This document shows positions 8,538 to 17,856 of a stretch of 64,000 nt of DNA, piece after piece. The DNA lies in assembly GCA_017539565.1 (NCBI GenBank), contig JAFYCS010000003.1, forward strand, positions 42,274 through 106,273. Direction: 5' to 3'. Within the stretch, counting starts at the first letter, position 1, and each line of letters starts with the position of its first letter. The stretch comes from Lachnospiraceae bacterium (GTDB taxonomy: Bacteria; Bacillota; Clostridia; Lachnospirales; Lachnospiraceae). The notes below the pieces were generated by a model. The model was not told the DNA's origin. It made no database searches and saw nothing but the letters and a program-made list of their open reading frames with translations. The position numbers and the translations under genes are program-made.

Positions 8538-9847
8538 CCCCCCTGCCGCTCTGCTTCTGCTGTTTTTTCGTTTTCTTTTGCTGCCTTGTGATCACAGTTA
8601 TCAATACACACAAATGGCAGCAAGAGAAACATATTATATGCAAGATCTATCATACGATGCTCCAACAGGCAGTTCAATGCCACTATCGCCATTATAAACA
8701 TCTTCATGGTCTGCTTCTTTTTCATCAGCCTGCACTGTATTCCGGTATATATTGCCAGAAATACGATCAATGCTACCACTCCATACATCACATAGATCCT
8801 TATATATGAACAATCCAGGAATGTATAAAAGCCTGTATTCACAGCAGCATCAAAGCCGTCTCCGATCTGATTAAAATACTTTCCAAACCATGAAAAAGGC
8901 AGCACTTTGGTTACACGGTAAGATGTTTCCAATCGCCATCCAAGATTCTCCAATGCATGGATACGATGATAAAATGCATTGGGATCATAGGTAAAAGTCC
9001 AATTTAATATCATGTAAAAGGCTGCAAGGATCACGTATGAAGCCGCCAGTCCCCATCTCCATACCATAAGGAGCTTCTCTGGCAGCTTCCATCCCTTTTT
9101 CACATATAAGGTATATATGATGCTTCCCGCGGCTGCCAGCCCCACACACAGATAGGATAAGCGGCCGTCTACCAGCCAGATATTTAAAACAGTAAGGATA
9201 AGCATTATCAGATATGCCGGCCATTTCATATTACCGTCTTTGATAAACACATACAGCAGTATCACAAAACACCAGTGTGCCGCCAGATCCGTACAATAAA
9301 TGATACCGAATGAATGCCTTACCGCATCAGCGTGCCTGTCATTTATAAAATCAGGCAATATCCCCATAAGGCTTAACACAAAGGTTATCACCAGTAGAGA
9401 CGTCATCACGGCTATTGCTATGCGTGCGATCTTTTTAAAATCACGTTCTGCAGAAGCCGCTATCATCAGCAGCACTTCAAACACTGCCGTATCGTTGTGC
9501 TGTCTCCAATAAAAGGCATAAAACCATCCGATCACCAGCAGCACTGTGATCAATATCCTCTTTTTGTTATTCTTTACTTCAAAAACCAATGTATATATTG
9601 CAGGTATCATTATCAGAAAGCGCAGATTAAAGATATTCTCTACCATCATCTCCGCCAGGTCATACGGCATACCGCCGGCGAAAGCTTCCGTCATATAATA
9701 CTTTACATTTCCCAATATCACGGTGGTACCAAGGAAATGATAGACAAGTATGACCGTCAGGAAAATATAATACATTTTTTCCATGGGCTTCTGATACTTG
9801 ATGAACTGTTCCCGTATAGATACCGATTGTTTTTCCTGCTTTTCCAT
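8534..9847 (-). CDS. Wzy-like polysaccharide polymerase/ligase family membrane protein (distal paralog)
   Basis: 437 residues with about ten to eleven predicted membrane helices. It is a clear paralog of the next gene upstream (9862-11175, also 437 residues): shared blocks include NLRFLI-IPAIY, GWFYAFY, the loop VRHSFG, KWPAYLI, the VDGR motif and LLLPF near the C-terminus. The multi-helix layout with a large external loop resembles O-antigen polymerases and ligases (Wzy/WaaL), which are hard to recognise because sequences diverge. Position at the 3' end of an operon with an initiating transferase and a flippase supports that reading. Role in polymerisation or ligation of the locus 1 glycan is inferred. 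Confidence 0.6.
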   Translation of the reverse strand: MEKQEKQSVSIREQFIKYQKPMEKMYYIFLTVILVYHFLGTTVILGNVKYYMTEAFAGGMPYDLAEMMVENIFNLRFLIMIPAIYTLVFEVKNNKKRILITVLLVIGWFYAFYWRQHNDTAVFEVLLMIAASAERDFKKIARIAIAVMTSLLVITFVLSLMGILPDFINDRHADAVRHSFGIIYCTDLAAHWCFVILLYVFIKDGNMKWPAYLIMLILTVLNIWLVDGRLSYLCVGLAAAGSIIYTLYVKKGWKLPEKLLMVWRWGLAASYVILAAFYMILNWTFTYDPNAFYHRIHALENLGWRLETSYRVTKVLPFSWFGKYFNQIGDGFDAAVNTGFYTFLDCSYIRIYVMYGVVALIVFLAIYTGIQCRLMKKKQTMKMFIMAIVALNCLLEHRMIDLAYNMFLLLPFVCIDNCDHKAAKENEKTAEAERQGG

Positions 9848-9861
9848 GACCGTTTATTCTC

Positions 9862-11175
9862 CTATTGTTCCTTGTTCTCTGCCTTCTTTGTCTTTTTCTT
9901 TTTATCTTTATCTGCTGCGGCTTTTACAGGATCAGTCTGCAGATTATCCAATGAGGCAAATGGTAACAGCAGAAAGATATTATAAGCCGGCTCCAGCAGA
10001 TGATGCTCCATCATAAAATGCAGCGATAATACAGCTAAAACATACATTCTGAATGTATGCTTGTTCTTAAACAGGCGGTACTGTGTCCACAGGAGGAGTA
10101 AAACGATCAGTATAAAAGCCACCAGGCCATACATGATCAGTACACGCGCGTATGAAGAATCAAGAAATTCATATTCGCCTGTATTCTTAAACACATTTCC
10201 ACTAAGCCAGTAATGATCATAGTACTTTCCGAACAACGTAAGGCCTGTGACCCCCAGAATACGATTGGGATTCTGGATACGTCCCGCTAATGAATACAAT
10301 ACATGATATTTATTATAAAAAACCTCCGGATCCTCACTATATGTCGCTACCCATATCATAAATACAGCGATCACTATCAGATAGGATGCAAGCAAAAGAT
10401 ATCTCCACGGTTTTAAAAGCTTTTCGGGAACAGTCCATCCCTTTTTTCTGAACAAAGTATATATCAGGGCTCCCGCACATACCAGGAATACGGAAAGGAA
10501 TGCTGTACGTCCATCCACATAGATAAGGTTAAGCACAGTCAATGCAAGGATGATCAGGTATGCCGGCCACTTAAGATCGCCGTTTTTCACAAACACATAG
10601 GTTACGATCACAAAGCAGACATGCCCCGCCAGATTGGTCGGTCCCAGAGTTCCGAATGAATGTCTTATCACTCCGTCCCTCTCAAGGTTATATTCAGGAA
10701 TAACTCCGACCAGGTTCATGAATACAGTAAAAGCCATAACACCACCGGCCAGCCACATACTGTATTTGGCGATCTTGCGGTAATCCTTACCATATGATGC
10801 CACGATCATCGCCATATCGCGGAATATATAGGTATCGTTCTGTTCCCGCATATAAAAAGCATAAAACCATCCCAGCAGGAGCATAGCGCTTAGTATTATC
10901 CGCTCTCTGTTATTTTTTGTCTCAACCGCTATATTATATATTGCAGGGATGATGATCAGAAAACGCAGATTCATCAGGCTCTGATATATCAGTCCTGCCA
11001 GCTCGGGTGATATATTTCCCATACCACCGGACATCCAGGATGCAAAATAAGCCAAAAACGGCGTTGATCCCAAAAGCTCATACAGTAATATCAGCACCAG
11101 AAATATCCAATACATCCTGTCTACGGCTTTTGAGTATTTTTGAAGTTCTTCTTTTATTCCGGTCTTTTTATCCAT
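9862..11175 (-). CDS. Wzy-like polysaccharide polymerase/ligase family membrane protein (proximal paralog)
   Basis: 437 residues when started at ATG 11175, which has a GAGGAT ribosome-binding site and overlaps the stop of the acyltransferase gene by 8 bases; the longer frame to 11208 lies inside that gene. Roughly ten membrane helices, with VIRHSFG and YVDGRTAFL motifs shared with the neighbouring paralog, and a Lys-rich cytoplasmic tail. The equal length and alignable loops point to a tandem duplication followed by divergence. One member could be the polymerase and the other a ligase or a second linkage-specific polymerase; the sequence does not decide. Confidence 0.6.
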   Translation of the reverse strand: MDKKTGIKEELQKYSKAVDRMYWIFLVLILLYELLGSTPFLAYFASWMSGGMGNISPELAGLIYQSLMNLRFLIIIPAIYNIAVETKNNRERIILSAMLLLGWFYAFYMREQNDTYIFRDMAMIVASYGKDYRKIAKYSMWLAGGVMAFTVFMNLVGVIPEYNLERDGVIRHSFGTLGPTNLAGHVCFVIVTYVFVKNGDLKWPAYLIILALTVLNLIYVDGRTAFLSVFLVCAGALIYTLFRKKGWTVPEKLLKPWRYLLLASYLIVIAVFMIWVATYSEDPEVFYNKYHVLYSLAGRIQNPNRILGVTGLTLFGKYYDHYWLSGNVFKNTGEYEFLDSSYARVLIMYGLVAFILIVLLLLWTQYRLFKNKHTFRMYVLAVLSLHFMMEHHLLEPAYNIFLLLPFASLDNLQTDPVKAAADKDKKKKTKKAENKEQ

Positions 11176-12193
11176 TTTTATCCTCATCCTCTGCCCATTC
11201 ACCGACAAACAGTATCCTTAACAGGCGGCTCTTCGGCAATATCCTGACAGAAAAATACAATGTTAATATCAAACCCAGTACTGCCTCCAGAAAGACCACA
11301 GGCAGGTATTCCCATCCCATATAGCGGTAACAGAATACACGTACGAATTGCTGAACATAATAACTCAGTATATATATGGCATATGAATTATCTCCGCAGC
11401 AGGCAAATGCGCGGCATAATACGCCTTCTTTTTTCTCTATCGCTATCGCCGCTGACAGTACAACATAGATCCCCGCCACTGCAGTGATAATATACGGACA
11501 TTTCCACACAATAAACGGACAACTCAATATGGCGGTCAATACTAACAAACAAAGCGCTGCCCCGGAATGAAAGATATATTTTATCCTTTGATATAAAAGA
11601 AGAATAACGATACCAAGCACAAAATAGATATAATATCCGAATAAACGCTCTATCGTAGTCTCTGTGTCAAAGCGCAAGAAAAATCCTATAAAATAGAATA
11701 CCACAGCTATAATCGATAAGCAAATGCTTTTTCCCTTTGGTCCTAACCTGTTGATAAAATGATGAACGATCTCCGTAAACAGGCAATATATGAACAGAAC
11801 ATACAGATACCATAAGCTTCCGTCCGGACTCCGCCCCAAAAGGATCCTCCAGGCACTGTAAGCATCTACAGGATTCCTGGCATATGCATTAAGTAATATC
11901 TTAGGGATCAGCGAAGCATAGGATAAAAACAGATACGGGATCATAAGACGTTTGAATTTCTTTATCAGAACAGAAAAAACATCGCTCTTTTCCGCTAAAA
12001 AGTATTTTGCGTTTACAAATCCCGAAATGCAGAAAAAGGCTGCCATATGAAATGAATAACAGAAATCGTATATCCATTTATAACCGAGCGCAGGGAAGAA
12101 GCCTTCCTCGGCATCCGGAAAGGAGTGTCCAAGAAGGACTATGAGCACTGCGATCCCACGCGCGATATTGATCTCTTTATAATACTTTTTCAT
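11168..12193 (-). CDS. Acyltransferase 3 family membrane protein
   Basis: 341 residues from ATG 12193, whose A is the last base of the preceding TGA, so translation is coupled; a TTG one codon upstream is less likely. The N-terminal EINIARGIAVLIVLLGHSFP matches the acyltransferase_3 signature with its conserved Arg and His, and about ten helices follow, including WYLYVLFIYCL. Members (OafA, WecH) move acetyl or other acyl groups onto membrane-associated sugars. Here the acceptor is presumably a residue of the locus 1 repeat unit. Confidence 0.85.
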   Translation of the reverse strand: MKKYYKEINIARGIAVLIVLLGHSFPDAEEGFFPALGYKWIYDFCYSFHMAAFFCISGFVNAKYFLAEKSDVFSVLIKKFKRLMIPYLFLSYASLIPKILLNAYARNPVDAYSAWRILLGRSPDGSLWYLYVLFIYCLFTEIVHHFINRLGPKGKSICLSIIAVVFYFIGFFLRFDTETTIERLFGYYIYFVLGIVILLLYQRIKYIFHSGAALCLLVLTAILSCPFIVWKCPYIITAVAGIYVVLSAAIAIEKKEGVLCRAFACCGDNSYAIYILSYYVQQFVRVFCYRYMGWEYLPVVFLEAVLGLILTLYFSVRILPKSRLLRILFVGEWAEDEDKNG

Positions 12194-13893
12194 CAAAAAT
12201 ACACTTCAGAATACCTGATCCACATTTCCCCGTCGATAAAGTAATAATACACCCCGGGATCCTCTGACAAACCGTTACGTTCAAGCCATGCTCTTGCGTT
12301 TTCAAGATATACCGATATATCCGTCTGTATCAGATCCCAGCCTTCAGGTGCATTTCCCGAATAGCCGTTTATTGTGTTCAGATCATATTTATCCGCCAGC
12401 AGCCAGCCTTTCATATTCATATTAAATGCGTCATCCCCTGCTCCTTCCGAAAGCGACGGGAAGATCACTACCGCACTGCAGTCATCCGGAGGCGCCGGGA
12501 CACTGTCCACCCATGCTTTTATACTCTGAGTATCCTCATTTGTGACGTGAGGTGCCTGAGAGGGGATGATCAGCAGAACCAGCAAACAGATAAACAGCCC
12601 GTTTACGAGCACCGGCTTCTCTTTGCCCACTCCCGATGATACAACTGATAAACAATAACAGATGATAACCGCCACCGGTATGGTAAATATCGCAAACGCC
12701 CTGCCTGTAGCCCTTATCGCCGATGCTCCGGGAATAAACTTTCCCAAAGCCACCCAGAGGGAAGTATTCCCAAAACGGCATACAGATACATAGATCAACA
12801 ATATTGTCAGGATAACATCCGCGACAAGAAAAGCGCTCCATTCACTATGCTTCTTTTTTATCATCAGGCTCATAGGTATACATGATAAAAAGAGTAAAAA
12901 TACGATCAACGGCCATCCGTAAGACGTTTCCATGATTATATTGGGCTTTAAGCTTTCAAACCCTTCTATAACGGAAAACGGAAGCTTATCGCGCAGAAAT
13001 GTCTCTACAGGTGCATAAGAAAGTGTTCTGACAATATCCGTTAAGACCGGAGAATGCGACAGTGTAAAATATTCACTGTAGCCGCCGTTATTAAGATAGA
13101 TCGGCAGATATATCAAAAATAAGGGTATCATCCATATCAACTGGAGCAGGCCATAGAATAAGAGCTCCTTGATATGTACCTTAAGGAAATCCAATGCATA
13201 TTTAAAACCCTTTTTCAGGATCGTATAAATGCATAAGAAGAAGAAAAGCATAAACAGCATAAGACTGCAGAAATATGCCACATAAAACGCAGATAGGCAG
13301 ATCAGCCCGAATGCGCAAGTGGCAAGGATCCCCCAGAGTAAGCGTGCTTTTGCCCCCTTCCCCCTGTTTTTTATCATCCGTATCATCAGATAGGTAAAAA
13401 CAGGAACATAAGCCAGTGAGAAAAACTGCGAATGATAACTCAGCTGGGTAAAAGAACACGACCAGAGCGATATGAACAATCCGGCATATGCAAGGATACG
13501 GTTCACTCCTATCTCACGCAATGTCAGATACATAAATATCACACCTGCAAAATGAATTATGATAAAGCTGATATTATACGATACGAACATATCCAGGTCG
13601 AAAACTCTGAGCAGGCTGTAGATGATCCCCGGTCCCAGCATCGTTTCGCTGTAACCCAGAGTATTAAGCTGCGGCCAGAACGCACGCAGGGTGAGTATCG
13701 GTGAATGAGACGTAAAAACATCATACCAATGTTCCAGAAACATTGAAACCAGCAGTGAGTCCGCATCACGGCCGAAGATCTGTGTCGACACATTCGTATT
13801 GCAGAAATATACAATCTCCCCCAGCACCACTGCAATAATAACACAGATGACAGCTGCAGGCTTGATCAGTTTATCCTTGTCCAGTTTCTCCAT
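12193..13893 (-). CDS. Large polytopic membrane protein, GT-C/YfhO-like
   Basis: 566 residues with about 12 membrane helices. After the first helix (about 13-30) the external loop contains FGRDADSLL and, further on, TSHSPILTLRAFWPQLNTLG, then alternating helices to about residue 440 and a soluble C-terminal domain of about 120 residues ending in MWIRYSEVYF. The topology fits GT-C enzymes or YfhO-like proteins thought to act in lipid-linked sugar transfer. No metal-binding motif is fully convincing. It overlaps the acyltransferase start by one base. Confidence 0.55.
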   Translation of the reverse strand: MEKLDKDKLIKPAAVICVIIAVVLGEIVYFCNTNVSTQIFGRDADSLLVSMFLEHWYDVFTSHSPILTLRAFWPQLNTLGYSETMLGPGIIYSLLRVFDLDMFVSYNISFIIIHFAGVIFMYLTLREIGVNRILAYAGLFISLWSCSFTQLSYHSQFFSLAYVPVFTYLMIRMIKNRGKGAKARLLWGILATCAFGLICLSAFYVAYFCSLMLFMLFFFLCIYTILKKGFKYALDFLKVHIKELLFYGLLQLIWMIPLFLIYLPIYLNNGGYSEYFTLSHSPVLTDIVRTLSYAPVETFLRDKLPFSVIEGFESLKPNIIMETSYGWPLIVFLLFLSCIPMSLMIKKKHSEWSAFLVADVILTILLIYVSVCRFGNTSLWVALGKFIPGASAIRATGRAFAIFTIPVAVIICYCLSVVSSGVGKEKPVLVNGLFICLLVLLIIPSQAPHVTNEDTQSIKAWVDSVPAPPDDCSAVVIFPSLSEGAGDDAFNMNMKGWLLADKYDLNTINGYSGNAPEGWDLIQTDISVYLENARAWLERNGLSEDPGVYYYFIDGEMWIRYSEVYF

Positions 13894-13909
13894 TAATAAA
13901 TAACCCTAT

Positions 13910-14659
13910 TTATAATGCCCTTGCGGCAAAATAAGCAGTCCAGGATCCGAAATCCGGCTCTTTCAGAGTATTGCAGTCGATCACTTCCAGCAATTCAAAT
14001 CCTGCTTCCTTAAGATACATCTCTATCTCTGGCTTAAAGAAATAGCGCATATGATGACTCTCAGTGATGGTTTTTAAAGTATGCGTATCCTTGTCTTCCA
14101 CCAGCAGCTCATAATTAACATCAACAATATCCGTATTTGCATGAACTACGGGTCTGGCTATCCTGCGGATCCTGAAATCTTTTTCTTCCACATCTTTTAC
14201 TCTCAGCGCAGGCGGATCCGAAAGCACCCCGGGGCCATACCATGCATCAAAAAGAAATATCCCGTCCTTGTCCAGTGCTTTTCTTGCAGCAACAAACGCA
14301 TTACATATGTCTTCATTGCTGTTCTGATAGCTCATTACATGGAACATCGAAACAACTACATCGTATTTCTCTTTAGGCTCATACGTACGGATATCCGCAA
14401 CCTCATATGTGATGGAAGAAGACGCCTTCTGCGCTTCCTCGACCATCTCCCGGCTCATATCGATACCATGCAGCCGGTATCCCAGTTTTTCAAAGCATAC
14501 ATCATGCTTACCGGTCCCGCATCCGTATACTATCATAGTCTTTGCAGCCGGATCCCATTTCTTTATTATGCTGTCTGCCTCTTTGGCTTCTTTTGAATAA
14601 TCCTTTTCCTTATACAGTGCATTATAAAAACGAGCGTAATCCTGAAAAACATCCATCAT
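13910..14659 (-). CDS. SAM-dependent methyltransferase, probably sugar N- or C-methyltransferase
   Basis: 249 residues from ATG 14659, which follows GTGAGG by 6 bases and begins two bases after the aminotransferase stop; a GTG at 14671 is an alternative. Motif I is VYGCGTGKH (about 44-52), then HGIDMSREMVEEAQ, YEVADIRTY and DVVVSMFHVMSYQ. The spacing and the FDAWYGPGVL segment resemble N,N-dimethyltransferases of aminodeoxysugars (DesVI/TylM1 type). That fits its place directly downstream of a sugar aminotransferase: the amine installed there may be methylated here. The assignment to N-methylation is inference. Confidence 0.75.
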   Translation of the reverse strand: MMDVFQDYARFYNALYKEKDYSKEAKEADSIIKKWDPAAKTMIVYGCGTGKHDVCFEKLGYRLHGIDMSREMVEEAQKASSSITYEVADIRTYEPKEKYDVVVSMFHVMSYQNSNEDICNAFVAARKALDKDGIFLFDAWYGPGVLSDPPALRVKDVEEKDFRIRRIARPVVHANTDIVDVNYELLVEDKDTHTLKTITESHHMRYFFKPEIEMYLKEAGFELLEVIDCNTLKEPDFGSWTAYFAARAL

Positions 14660-14660
14660 C

Positions 14661-15785
14661 TCATACCTCACTCATAACTTCTTTTACTGCTTTGACAACC
14701 GTACTCATCTGCTCTTTCGTCAGTGCCAGTCCGCTGGGTATATAAAAGCCCCTTCTGGCCAGCTTTTCCGCAACCGGGTAACTCTCACCTTTGAACAGGC
14801 CCATCTCCTGAAAGACCGGCTGTTCATGCATACACCAGAAAAACGTCCTGGTCCCTATGCCCTTAGCCGCAAGCCTCTTTTGCATCTCCTCATTATCTAT
14901 ACCTACGCTGTCTTTAAGCACTATACCGTAAACCCAGTATATGTTCTTTGCATATTCCGTTTCTGTTATGGGAAGCTGCAGGCCCTTAACATCCTTTAAT
15001 CCCTCAGTATAGAATGCTCCCATCTCGCGTTTTCTGTTTATGAACTCATCAAGACGTTCAAGCTGCGCCAGACCGACTGCTGCCTGAAGATTGGTAAAGC
15101 GGAAATTGCCGCTGAGCTCTTCATGTACATATCTTTTTTTCTTCTGAAAACAGAGATTTCTTATGCTCCTGCATCGCTCTGCCAGCTCCTCGTCATCAGT
15201 CACCACCATCCCGCCTTCGCCGGTCGTTACGTGCTTATTGGGATAGAAACTGAAAATGCTTATATCGCCAAAACTTCCGCAGTGCCTGCCCTTATACGTC
15301 TGTCCATGCATCTCGGCAGCATCTTCTATGATCTTCAGGCCATGCTCCTGTGCCAGCTTAAGTATCGGATCCATATCCACGGGAAGACCATACAGATGCA
15401 CCACCATCAGCGCTTTTGTTCTTGATGTTATCTTTTTTTCCACATCTTCAGCGCAGATATTATATGTATAAGGATCACAGTCCACCAGAACCGGCTTTGC
15501 CCCGCATCGCACTATTGCCTCGGCACATGAGATTATCGTAAAAGCCGGAAGGATCACTTCATCTCCTTCCTTAAGCTTAAGCGCCTGCACAGCTACCTCC
15601 AGCGCCGCGGTCCCGTTAGTTACGGCAATACCGTATTTTCTTCCGACCGTAGCGCTCATCTTCTCCTCAAACTCCTTTACAAAAGGTCCTTCCGAAGAGA
15701 TCCATCCCGTATCGATGCACTCACAAAGATATTTTTTTTCATTTCCGTTCAATAACGGCTCATTTACCGGTATAAAATCACTCAT
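14661..15785 (-). CDS. DegT/DnrJ/EryC1-type sugar aminotransferase, GDP-perosamine synthase-like
   Basis: 374 residues from ATG 15785, which overlaps the cupin stop by one base. The PLP lysine is K184 in SFYPNKHVTTGEGG, with EDAAEMHGQTYKGRHCGSFG just before it and TNGTAALEVAVQAL earlier. The N-terminus IPVNEPLLNGNEKKYL and TGWISSEGPFVKEFE strongly resemble GDP-perosamine synthases, which aminate C4 of GDP-4-keto-6-deoxymannose. The matching gmd gene is not in the window, so the nucleotide sugar would have to come from elsewhere. Other 4-amino sugars remain possible. Confidence 0.85.
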   Translation of the reverse strand: MSDFIPVNEPLLNGNEKKYLCECIDTGWISSEGPFVKEFEEKMSATVGRKYGIAVTNGTAALEVAVQALKLKEGDEVILPAFTIISCAEAIVRCGAKPVLVDCDPYTYNICAEDVEKKITSRTKALMVVHLYGLPVDMDPILKLAQEHGLKIIEDAAEMHGQTYKGRHCGSFGDISIFSFYPNKHVTTGEGGMVVTDDEELAERCRSIRNLCFQKKKRYVHEELSGNFRFTNLQAAVGLAQLERLDEFINRKREMGAFYTEGLKDVKGLQLPITETEYAKNIYWVYGIVLKDSVGIDNEEMQKRLAAKGIGTRTFFWCMHEQPVFQEMGLFKGESYPVAEKLARRGFYIPSGLALTKEQMSTVVKAVKEVMSEV

Positions 15786-16222
15786 CAATCTTTCCTCTCC
15801 ATAACTATCTTATCTTCATCAACGCCCGTAAAGCGGGTCTTATCATTGTCTCCCGCATAAGGTCCCTGCTTAACCTCGACCATCTCAAGCTCTTCAAGTG
15901 CCTTAAAGCCATGGCCTCCGGAGACCAGTAGGAGAACATCTCCTCCGTTTAAAACACGGCTTTCCAGATAATCTTCATATTCATCATAAAAATCCACACG
16001 GAGCTTTCCCTTTTTGATAAACAGGACTTCCTGGGTGAACATCACAGAACGGTGTACGGGGTTATGCACGTGTGCATCTATAACCTTTCCCGCAGGATGA
16101 TGCATATAAGCCACCTGCTGTGAATACTCATTAGGCGTGATAAAATCCACACCCTGGCATTCATGTCCGTCACGTATGATAAATGCAAGAGTTTTATTTT
16201 TTTTCTTAATGATCTCTACCAT
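15785..16222 (-). CDS. Cupin-fold protein of sugar biosynthesis
   Basis: 145 residues. A single cupin barrel is indicated by AHVHNPVHRSVMFTQEVLFI, where the two histidines and following strand match cupin motif 1, KGKLRVDFYD, and GGDVLLLVSGGHGFKAL as motif 2. Small cupins in polysaccharide operons include WbuC-like proteins and keto-sugar isomerases (FdtA type); the sequence does not decide. Coupling to the aminotransferase (one-base overlap) suggests action on the same sugar intermediate. The ribosome-binding site is GGAGGG, 8 bases before the ATG. Confidence 0.6.
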   Translation of the reverse strand: MVEIIKKKNKTLAFIIRDGHECQGVDFITPNEYSQQVAYMHHPAGKVIDAHVHNPVHRSVMFTQEVLFIKKGKLRVDFYDEYEDYLESRVLNGGDVLLLVSGGHGFKALEELEMVEVKQGPYAGDNDKTRFTGVDEDKIVMERKD

Positions 16223-16268
16223 ATTTCCACCCTCCGTTTCATCCTTTATATGATTTATATTTCATAAA

Positions 16269-17798
16269 CTATGCTTTTCTGATCAGTTTTTTCAAAAATC
16301 CCGACACATCCTTCCACAGAGGCAAGCGGCTGTAGAAAATAAGGATGATCACATTAGGTAGGACAGCACATACCATCAGTTTAAGTATCAATCCCGCAAA
16401 TCCCGGTATCTGTATCGCGGAAGTGGCAAAATAACATATACTGCCTGCGATCACATATATCACAAAATATAATAAATGATCCGCAAAATACCGCCCCGGG
16501 GTATTCTTGTAATAATGTTTGAACAGCACATTAGTCCTGCAGAACATCGTAAATACCGCAACAGTAAACAGCGTTGCCGCCAGAACACCTGTGATCCCGA
16601 AAAAGTATCCTAATGTAATGTTTAATATAACATTCGCTGCCGCTTCTATCGCAAGCCATAAGCGTCCTTCATAGAACAAGCCTTTTGCATCAAAAAACAT
16701 GTTTCCTATATATGTCATATTAAGGATATAAAAGTATAAGCCAAACATTACAACCTGAGGCATACTAAGGAGCATTTCTTCATCGTTTTTCATCCATATA
16801 GTCATAAACGGCTGATATATGCAAATGAGGCAGATGGAACACCAGGAAATTATCCACATAAAAAGCATATTCAGCTTACGCATGTTCTTATAGTTACTTT
16901 CCAGATCCTGCGTAGCTATGGAATTTCCGACACTGGCTTTAGCTCCAAGTATGATCATGCCTATTACAGCATATAGTGCATTAAATATATACATGTAATT
17001 ATCATACATAGCTACCGCTGTCAGACCGCCTGCCGCAGATATTATGATACCGTCAAACCCGTTTCGTGCTATATCTCCGATCTTCCCCAGATATACGGAA
17101 CCTATCTGCTCATCGAACTTCTTCTTACTATCCGCATCCATGGTCCCTCCGGGTTTGTATTGAGGAAAGTATCTGTCAAAACTCCGGTGCTGTAAATAAT
17201 TACCCGCCAGAGTACCTAAAGGAAGCAAAACAATGTAATAATAATAATTCTTAAATATCAAAAGCATGATGATCTGCAGGATCCTGACTGTTATCATCAC
17301 AAATATATGTATCCTGTTTTCGATATCCTTTCTCTGGGCCGCGATTAGAAACACGCCCTTATATGCGAAAAACATATACGTCAGTGCCGCATTGGCAACA
17401 AACACAAAATACAGAATGTATATGTTTATATCAGCCGGTCTTTCATCAGGAACAAAGAATTCCAGAAACGGCGTAAGCAGGATACCTGCCCCCATAATGA
17501 TCAGCCCGACTCTGAAGTATATCTTCTTTAAGGTATTTAAAATAGCGCATACCTTTTCAGTATCCTGCTCCGCAACCGGTTTATACAGAAGGATCAGAAA
17601 GATAGTCGCAAAATCAAAATCAGCAAGATTAAGTATCTGGATTATATAAGTAAACAGGCCATCAAGTCCAAGATAGTCTTTCCCTAAAGAATATAGAACT
17701 GCCGTTCTTGTAACAAAAGAAAGACATACTACCGTTATCTGTCTTAATATGCCGCTCGCAATATTACGTTTGGAATTACTTACTCTCGTGTTTTCCAT
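16269..17798 (-). CDS. Polysaccharide flippase, MOP/Wzx family
   Basis: 509 residues with about 14 membrane helices and few charged loops. It opens with NSKRNIASGILRQ..., then LGKDYLGLDGLFTYIIQILNLADF, a segment common in Firmicute PST-family exporters. These proteins move undecaprenyl-diphosphate-linked repeat units across the membrane. It is the only flippase in locus 1 and is placed between the glycosyltransferases and the sugar-modifying genes. A second, different flippase belongs to locus 2 at 50431. Confidence 0.9.
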   Translation of the reverse strand: MENTRVSNSKRNIASGILRQITVVCLSFVTRTAVLYSLGKDYLGLDGLFTYIIQILNLADFDFATIFLILLYKPVAEQDTEKVCAILNTLKKIYFRVGLIIMGAGILLTPFLEFFVPDERPADINIYILYFVFVANAALTYMFFAYKGVFLIAAQRKDIENRIHIFVMITVRILQIIMLLIFKNYYYYIVLLPLGTLAGNYLQHRSFDRYFPQYKPGGTMDADSKKKFDEQIGSVYLGKIGDIARNGFDGIIISAAGGLTAVAMYDNYMYIFNALYAVIGMIILGAKASVGNSIATQDLESNYKNMRKLNMLFMWIISWCSICLICIYQPFMTIWMKNDEEMLLSMPQVVMFGLYFYILNMTYIGNMFFDAKGLFYEGRLWLAIEAAANVILNITLGYFFGITGVLAATLFTVAVFTMFCRTNVLFKHYYKNTPGRYFADHLLYFVIYVIAGSICYFATSAIQIPGFAGLILKLMVCAVLPNVIILIFYSRLPLWKDVSGFLKKLIRKA

Positions 17799-17856
17799 TG
17801 CTGTATGTTACCACTCAGCAGGTGCATTGATAACAGCAGGAATTTGTAAATAAATA

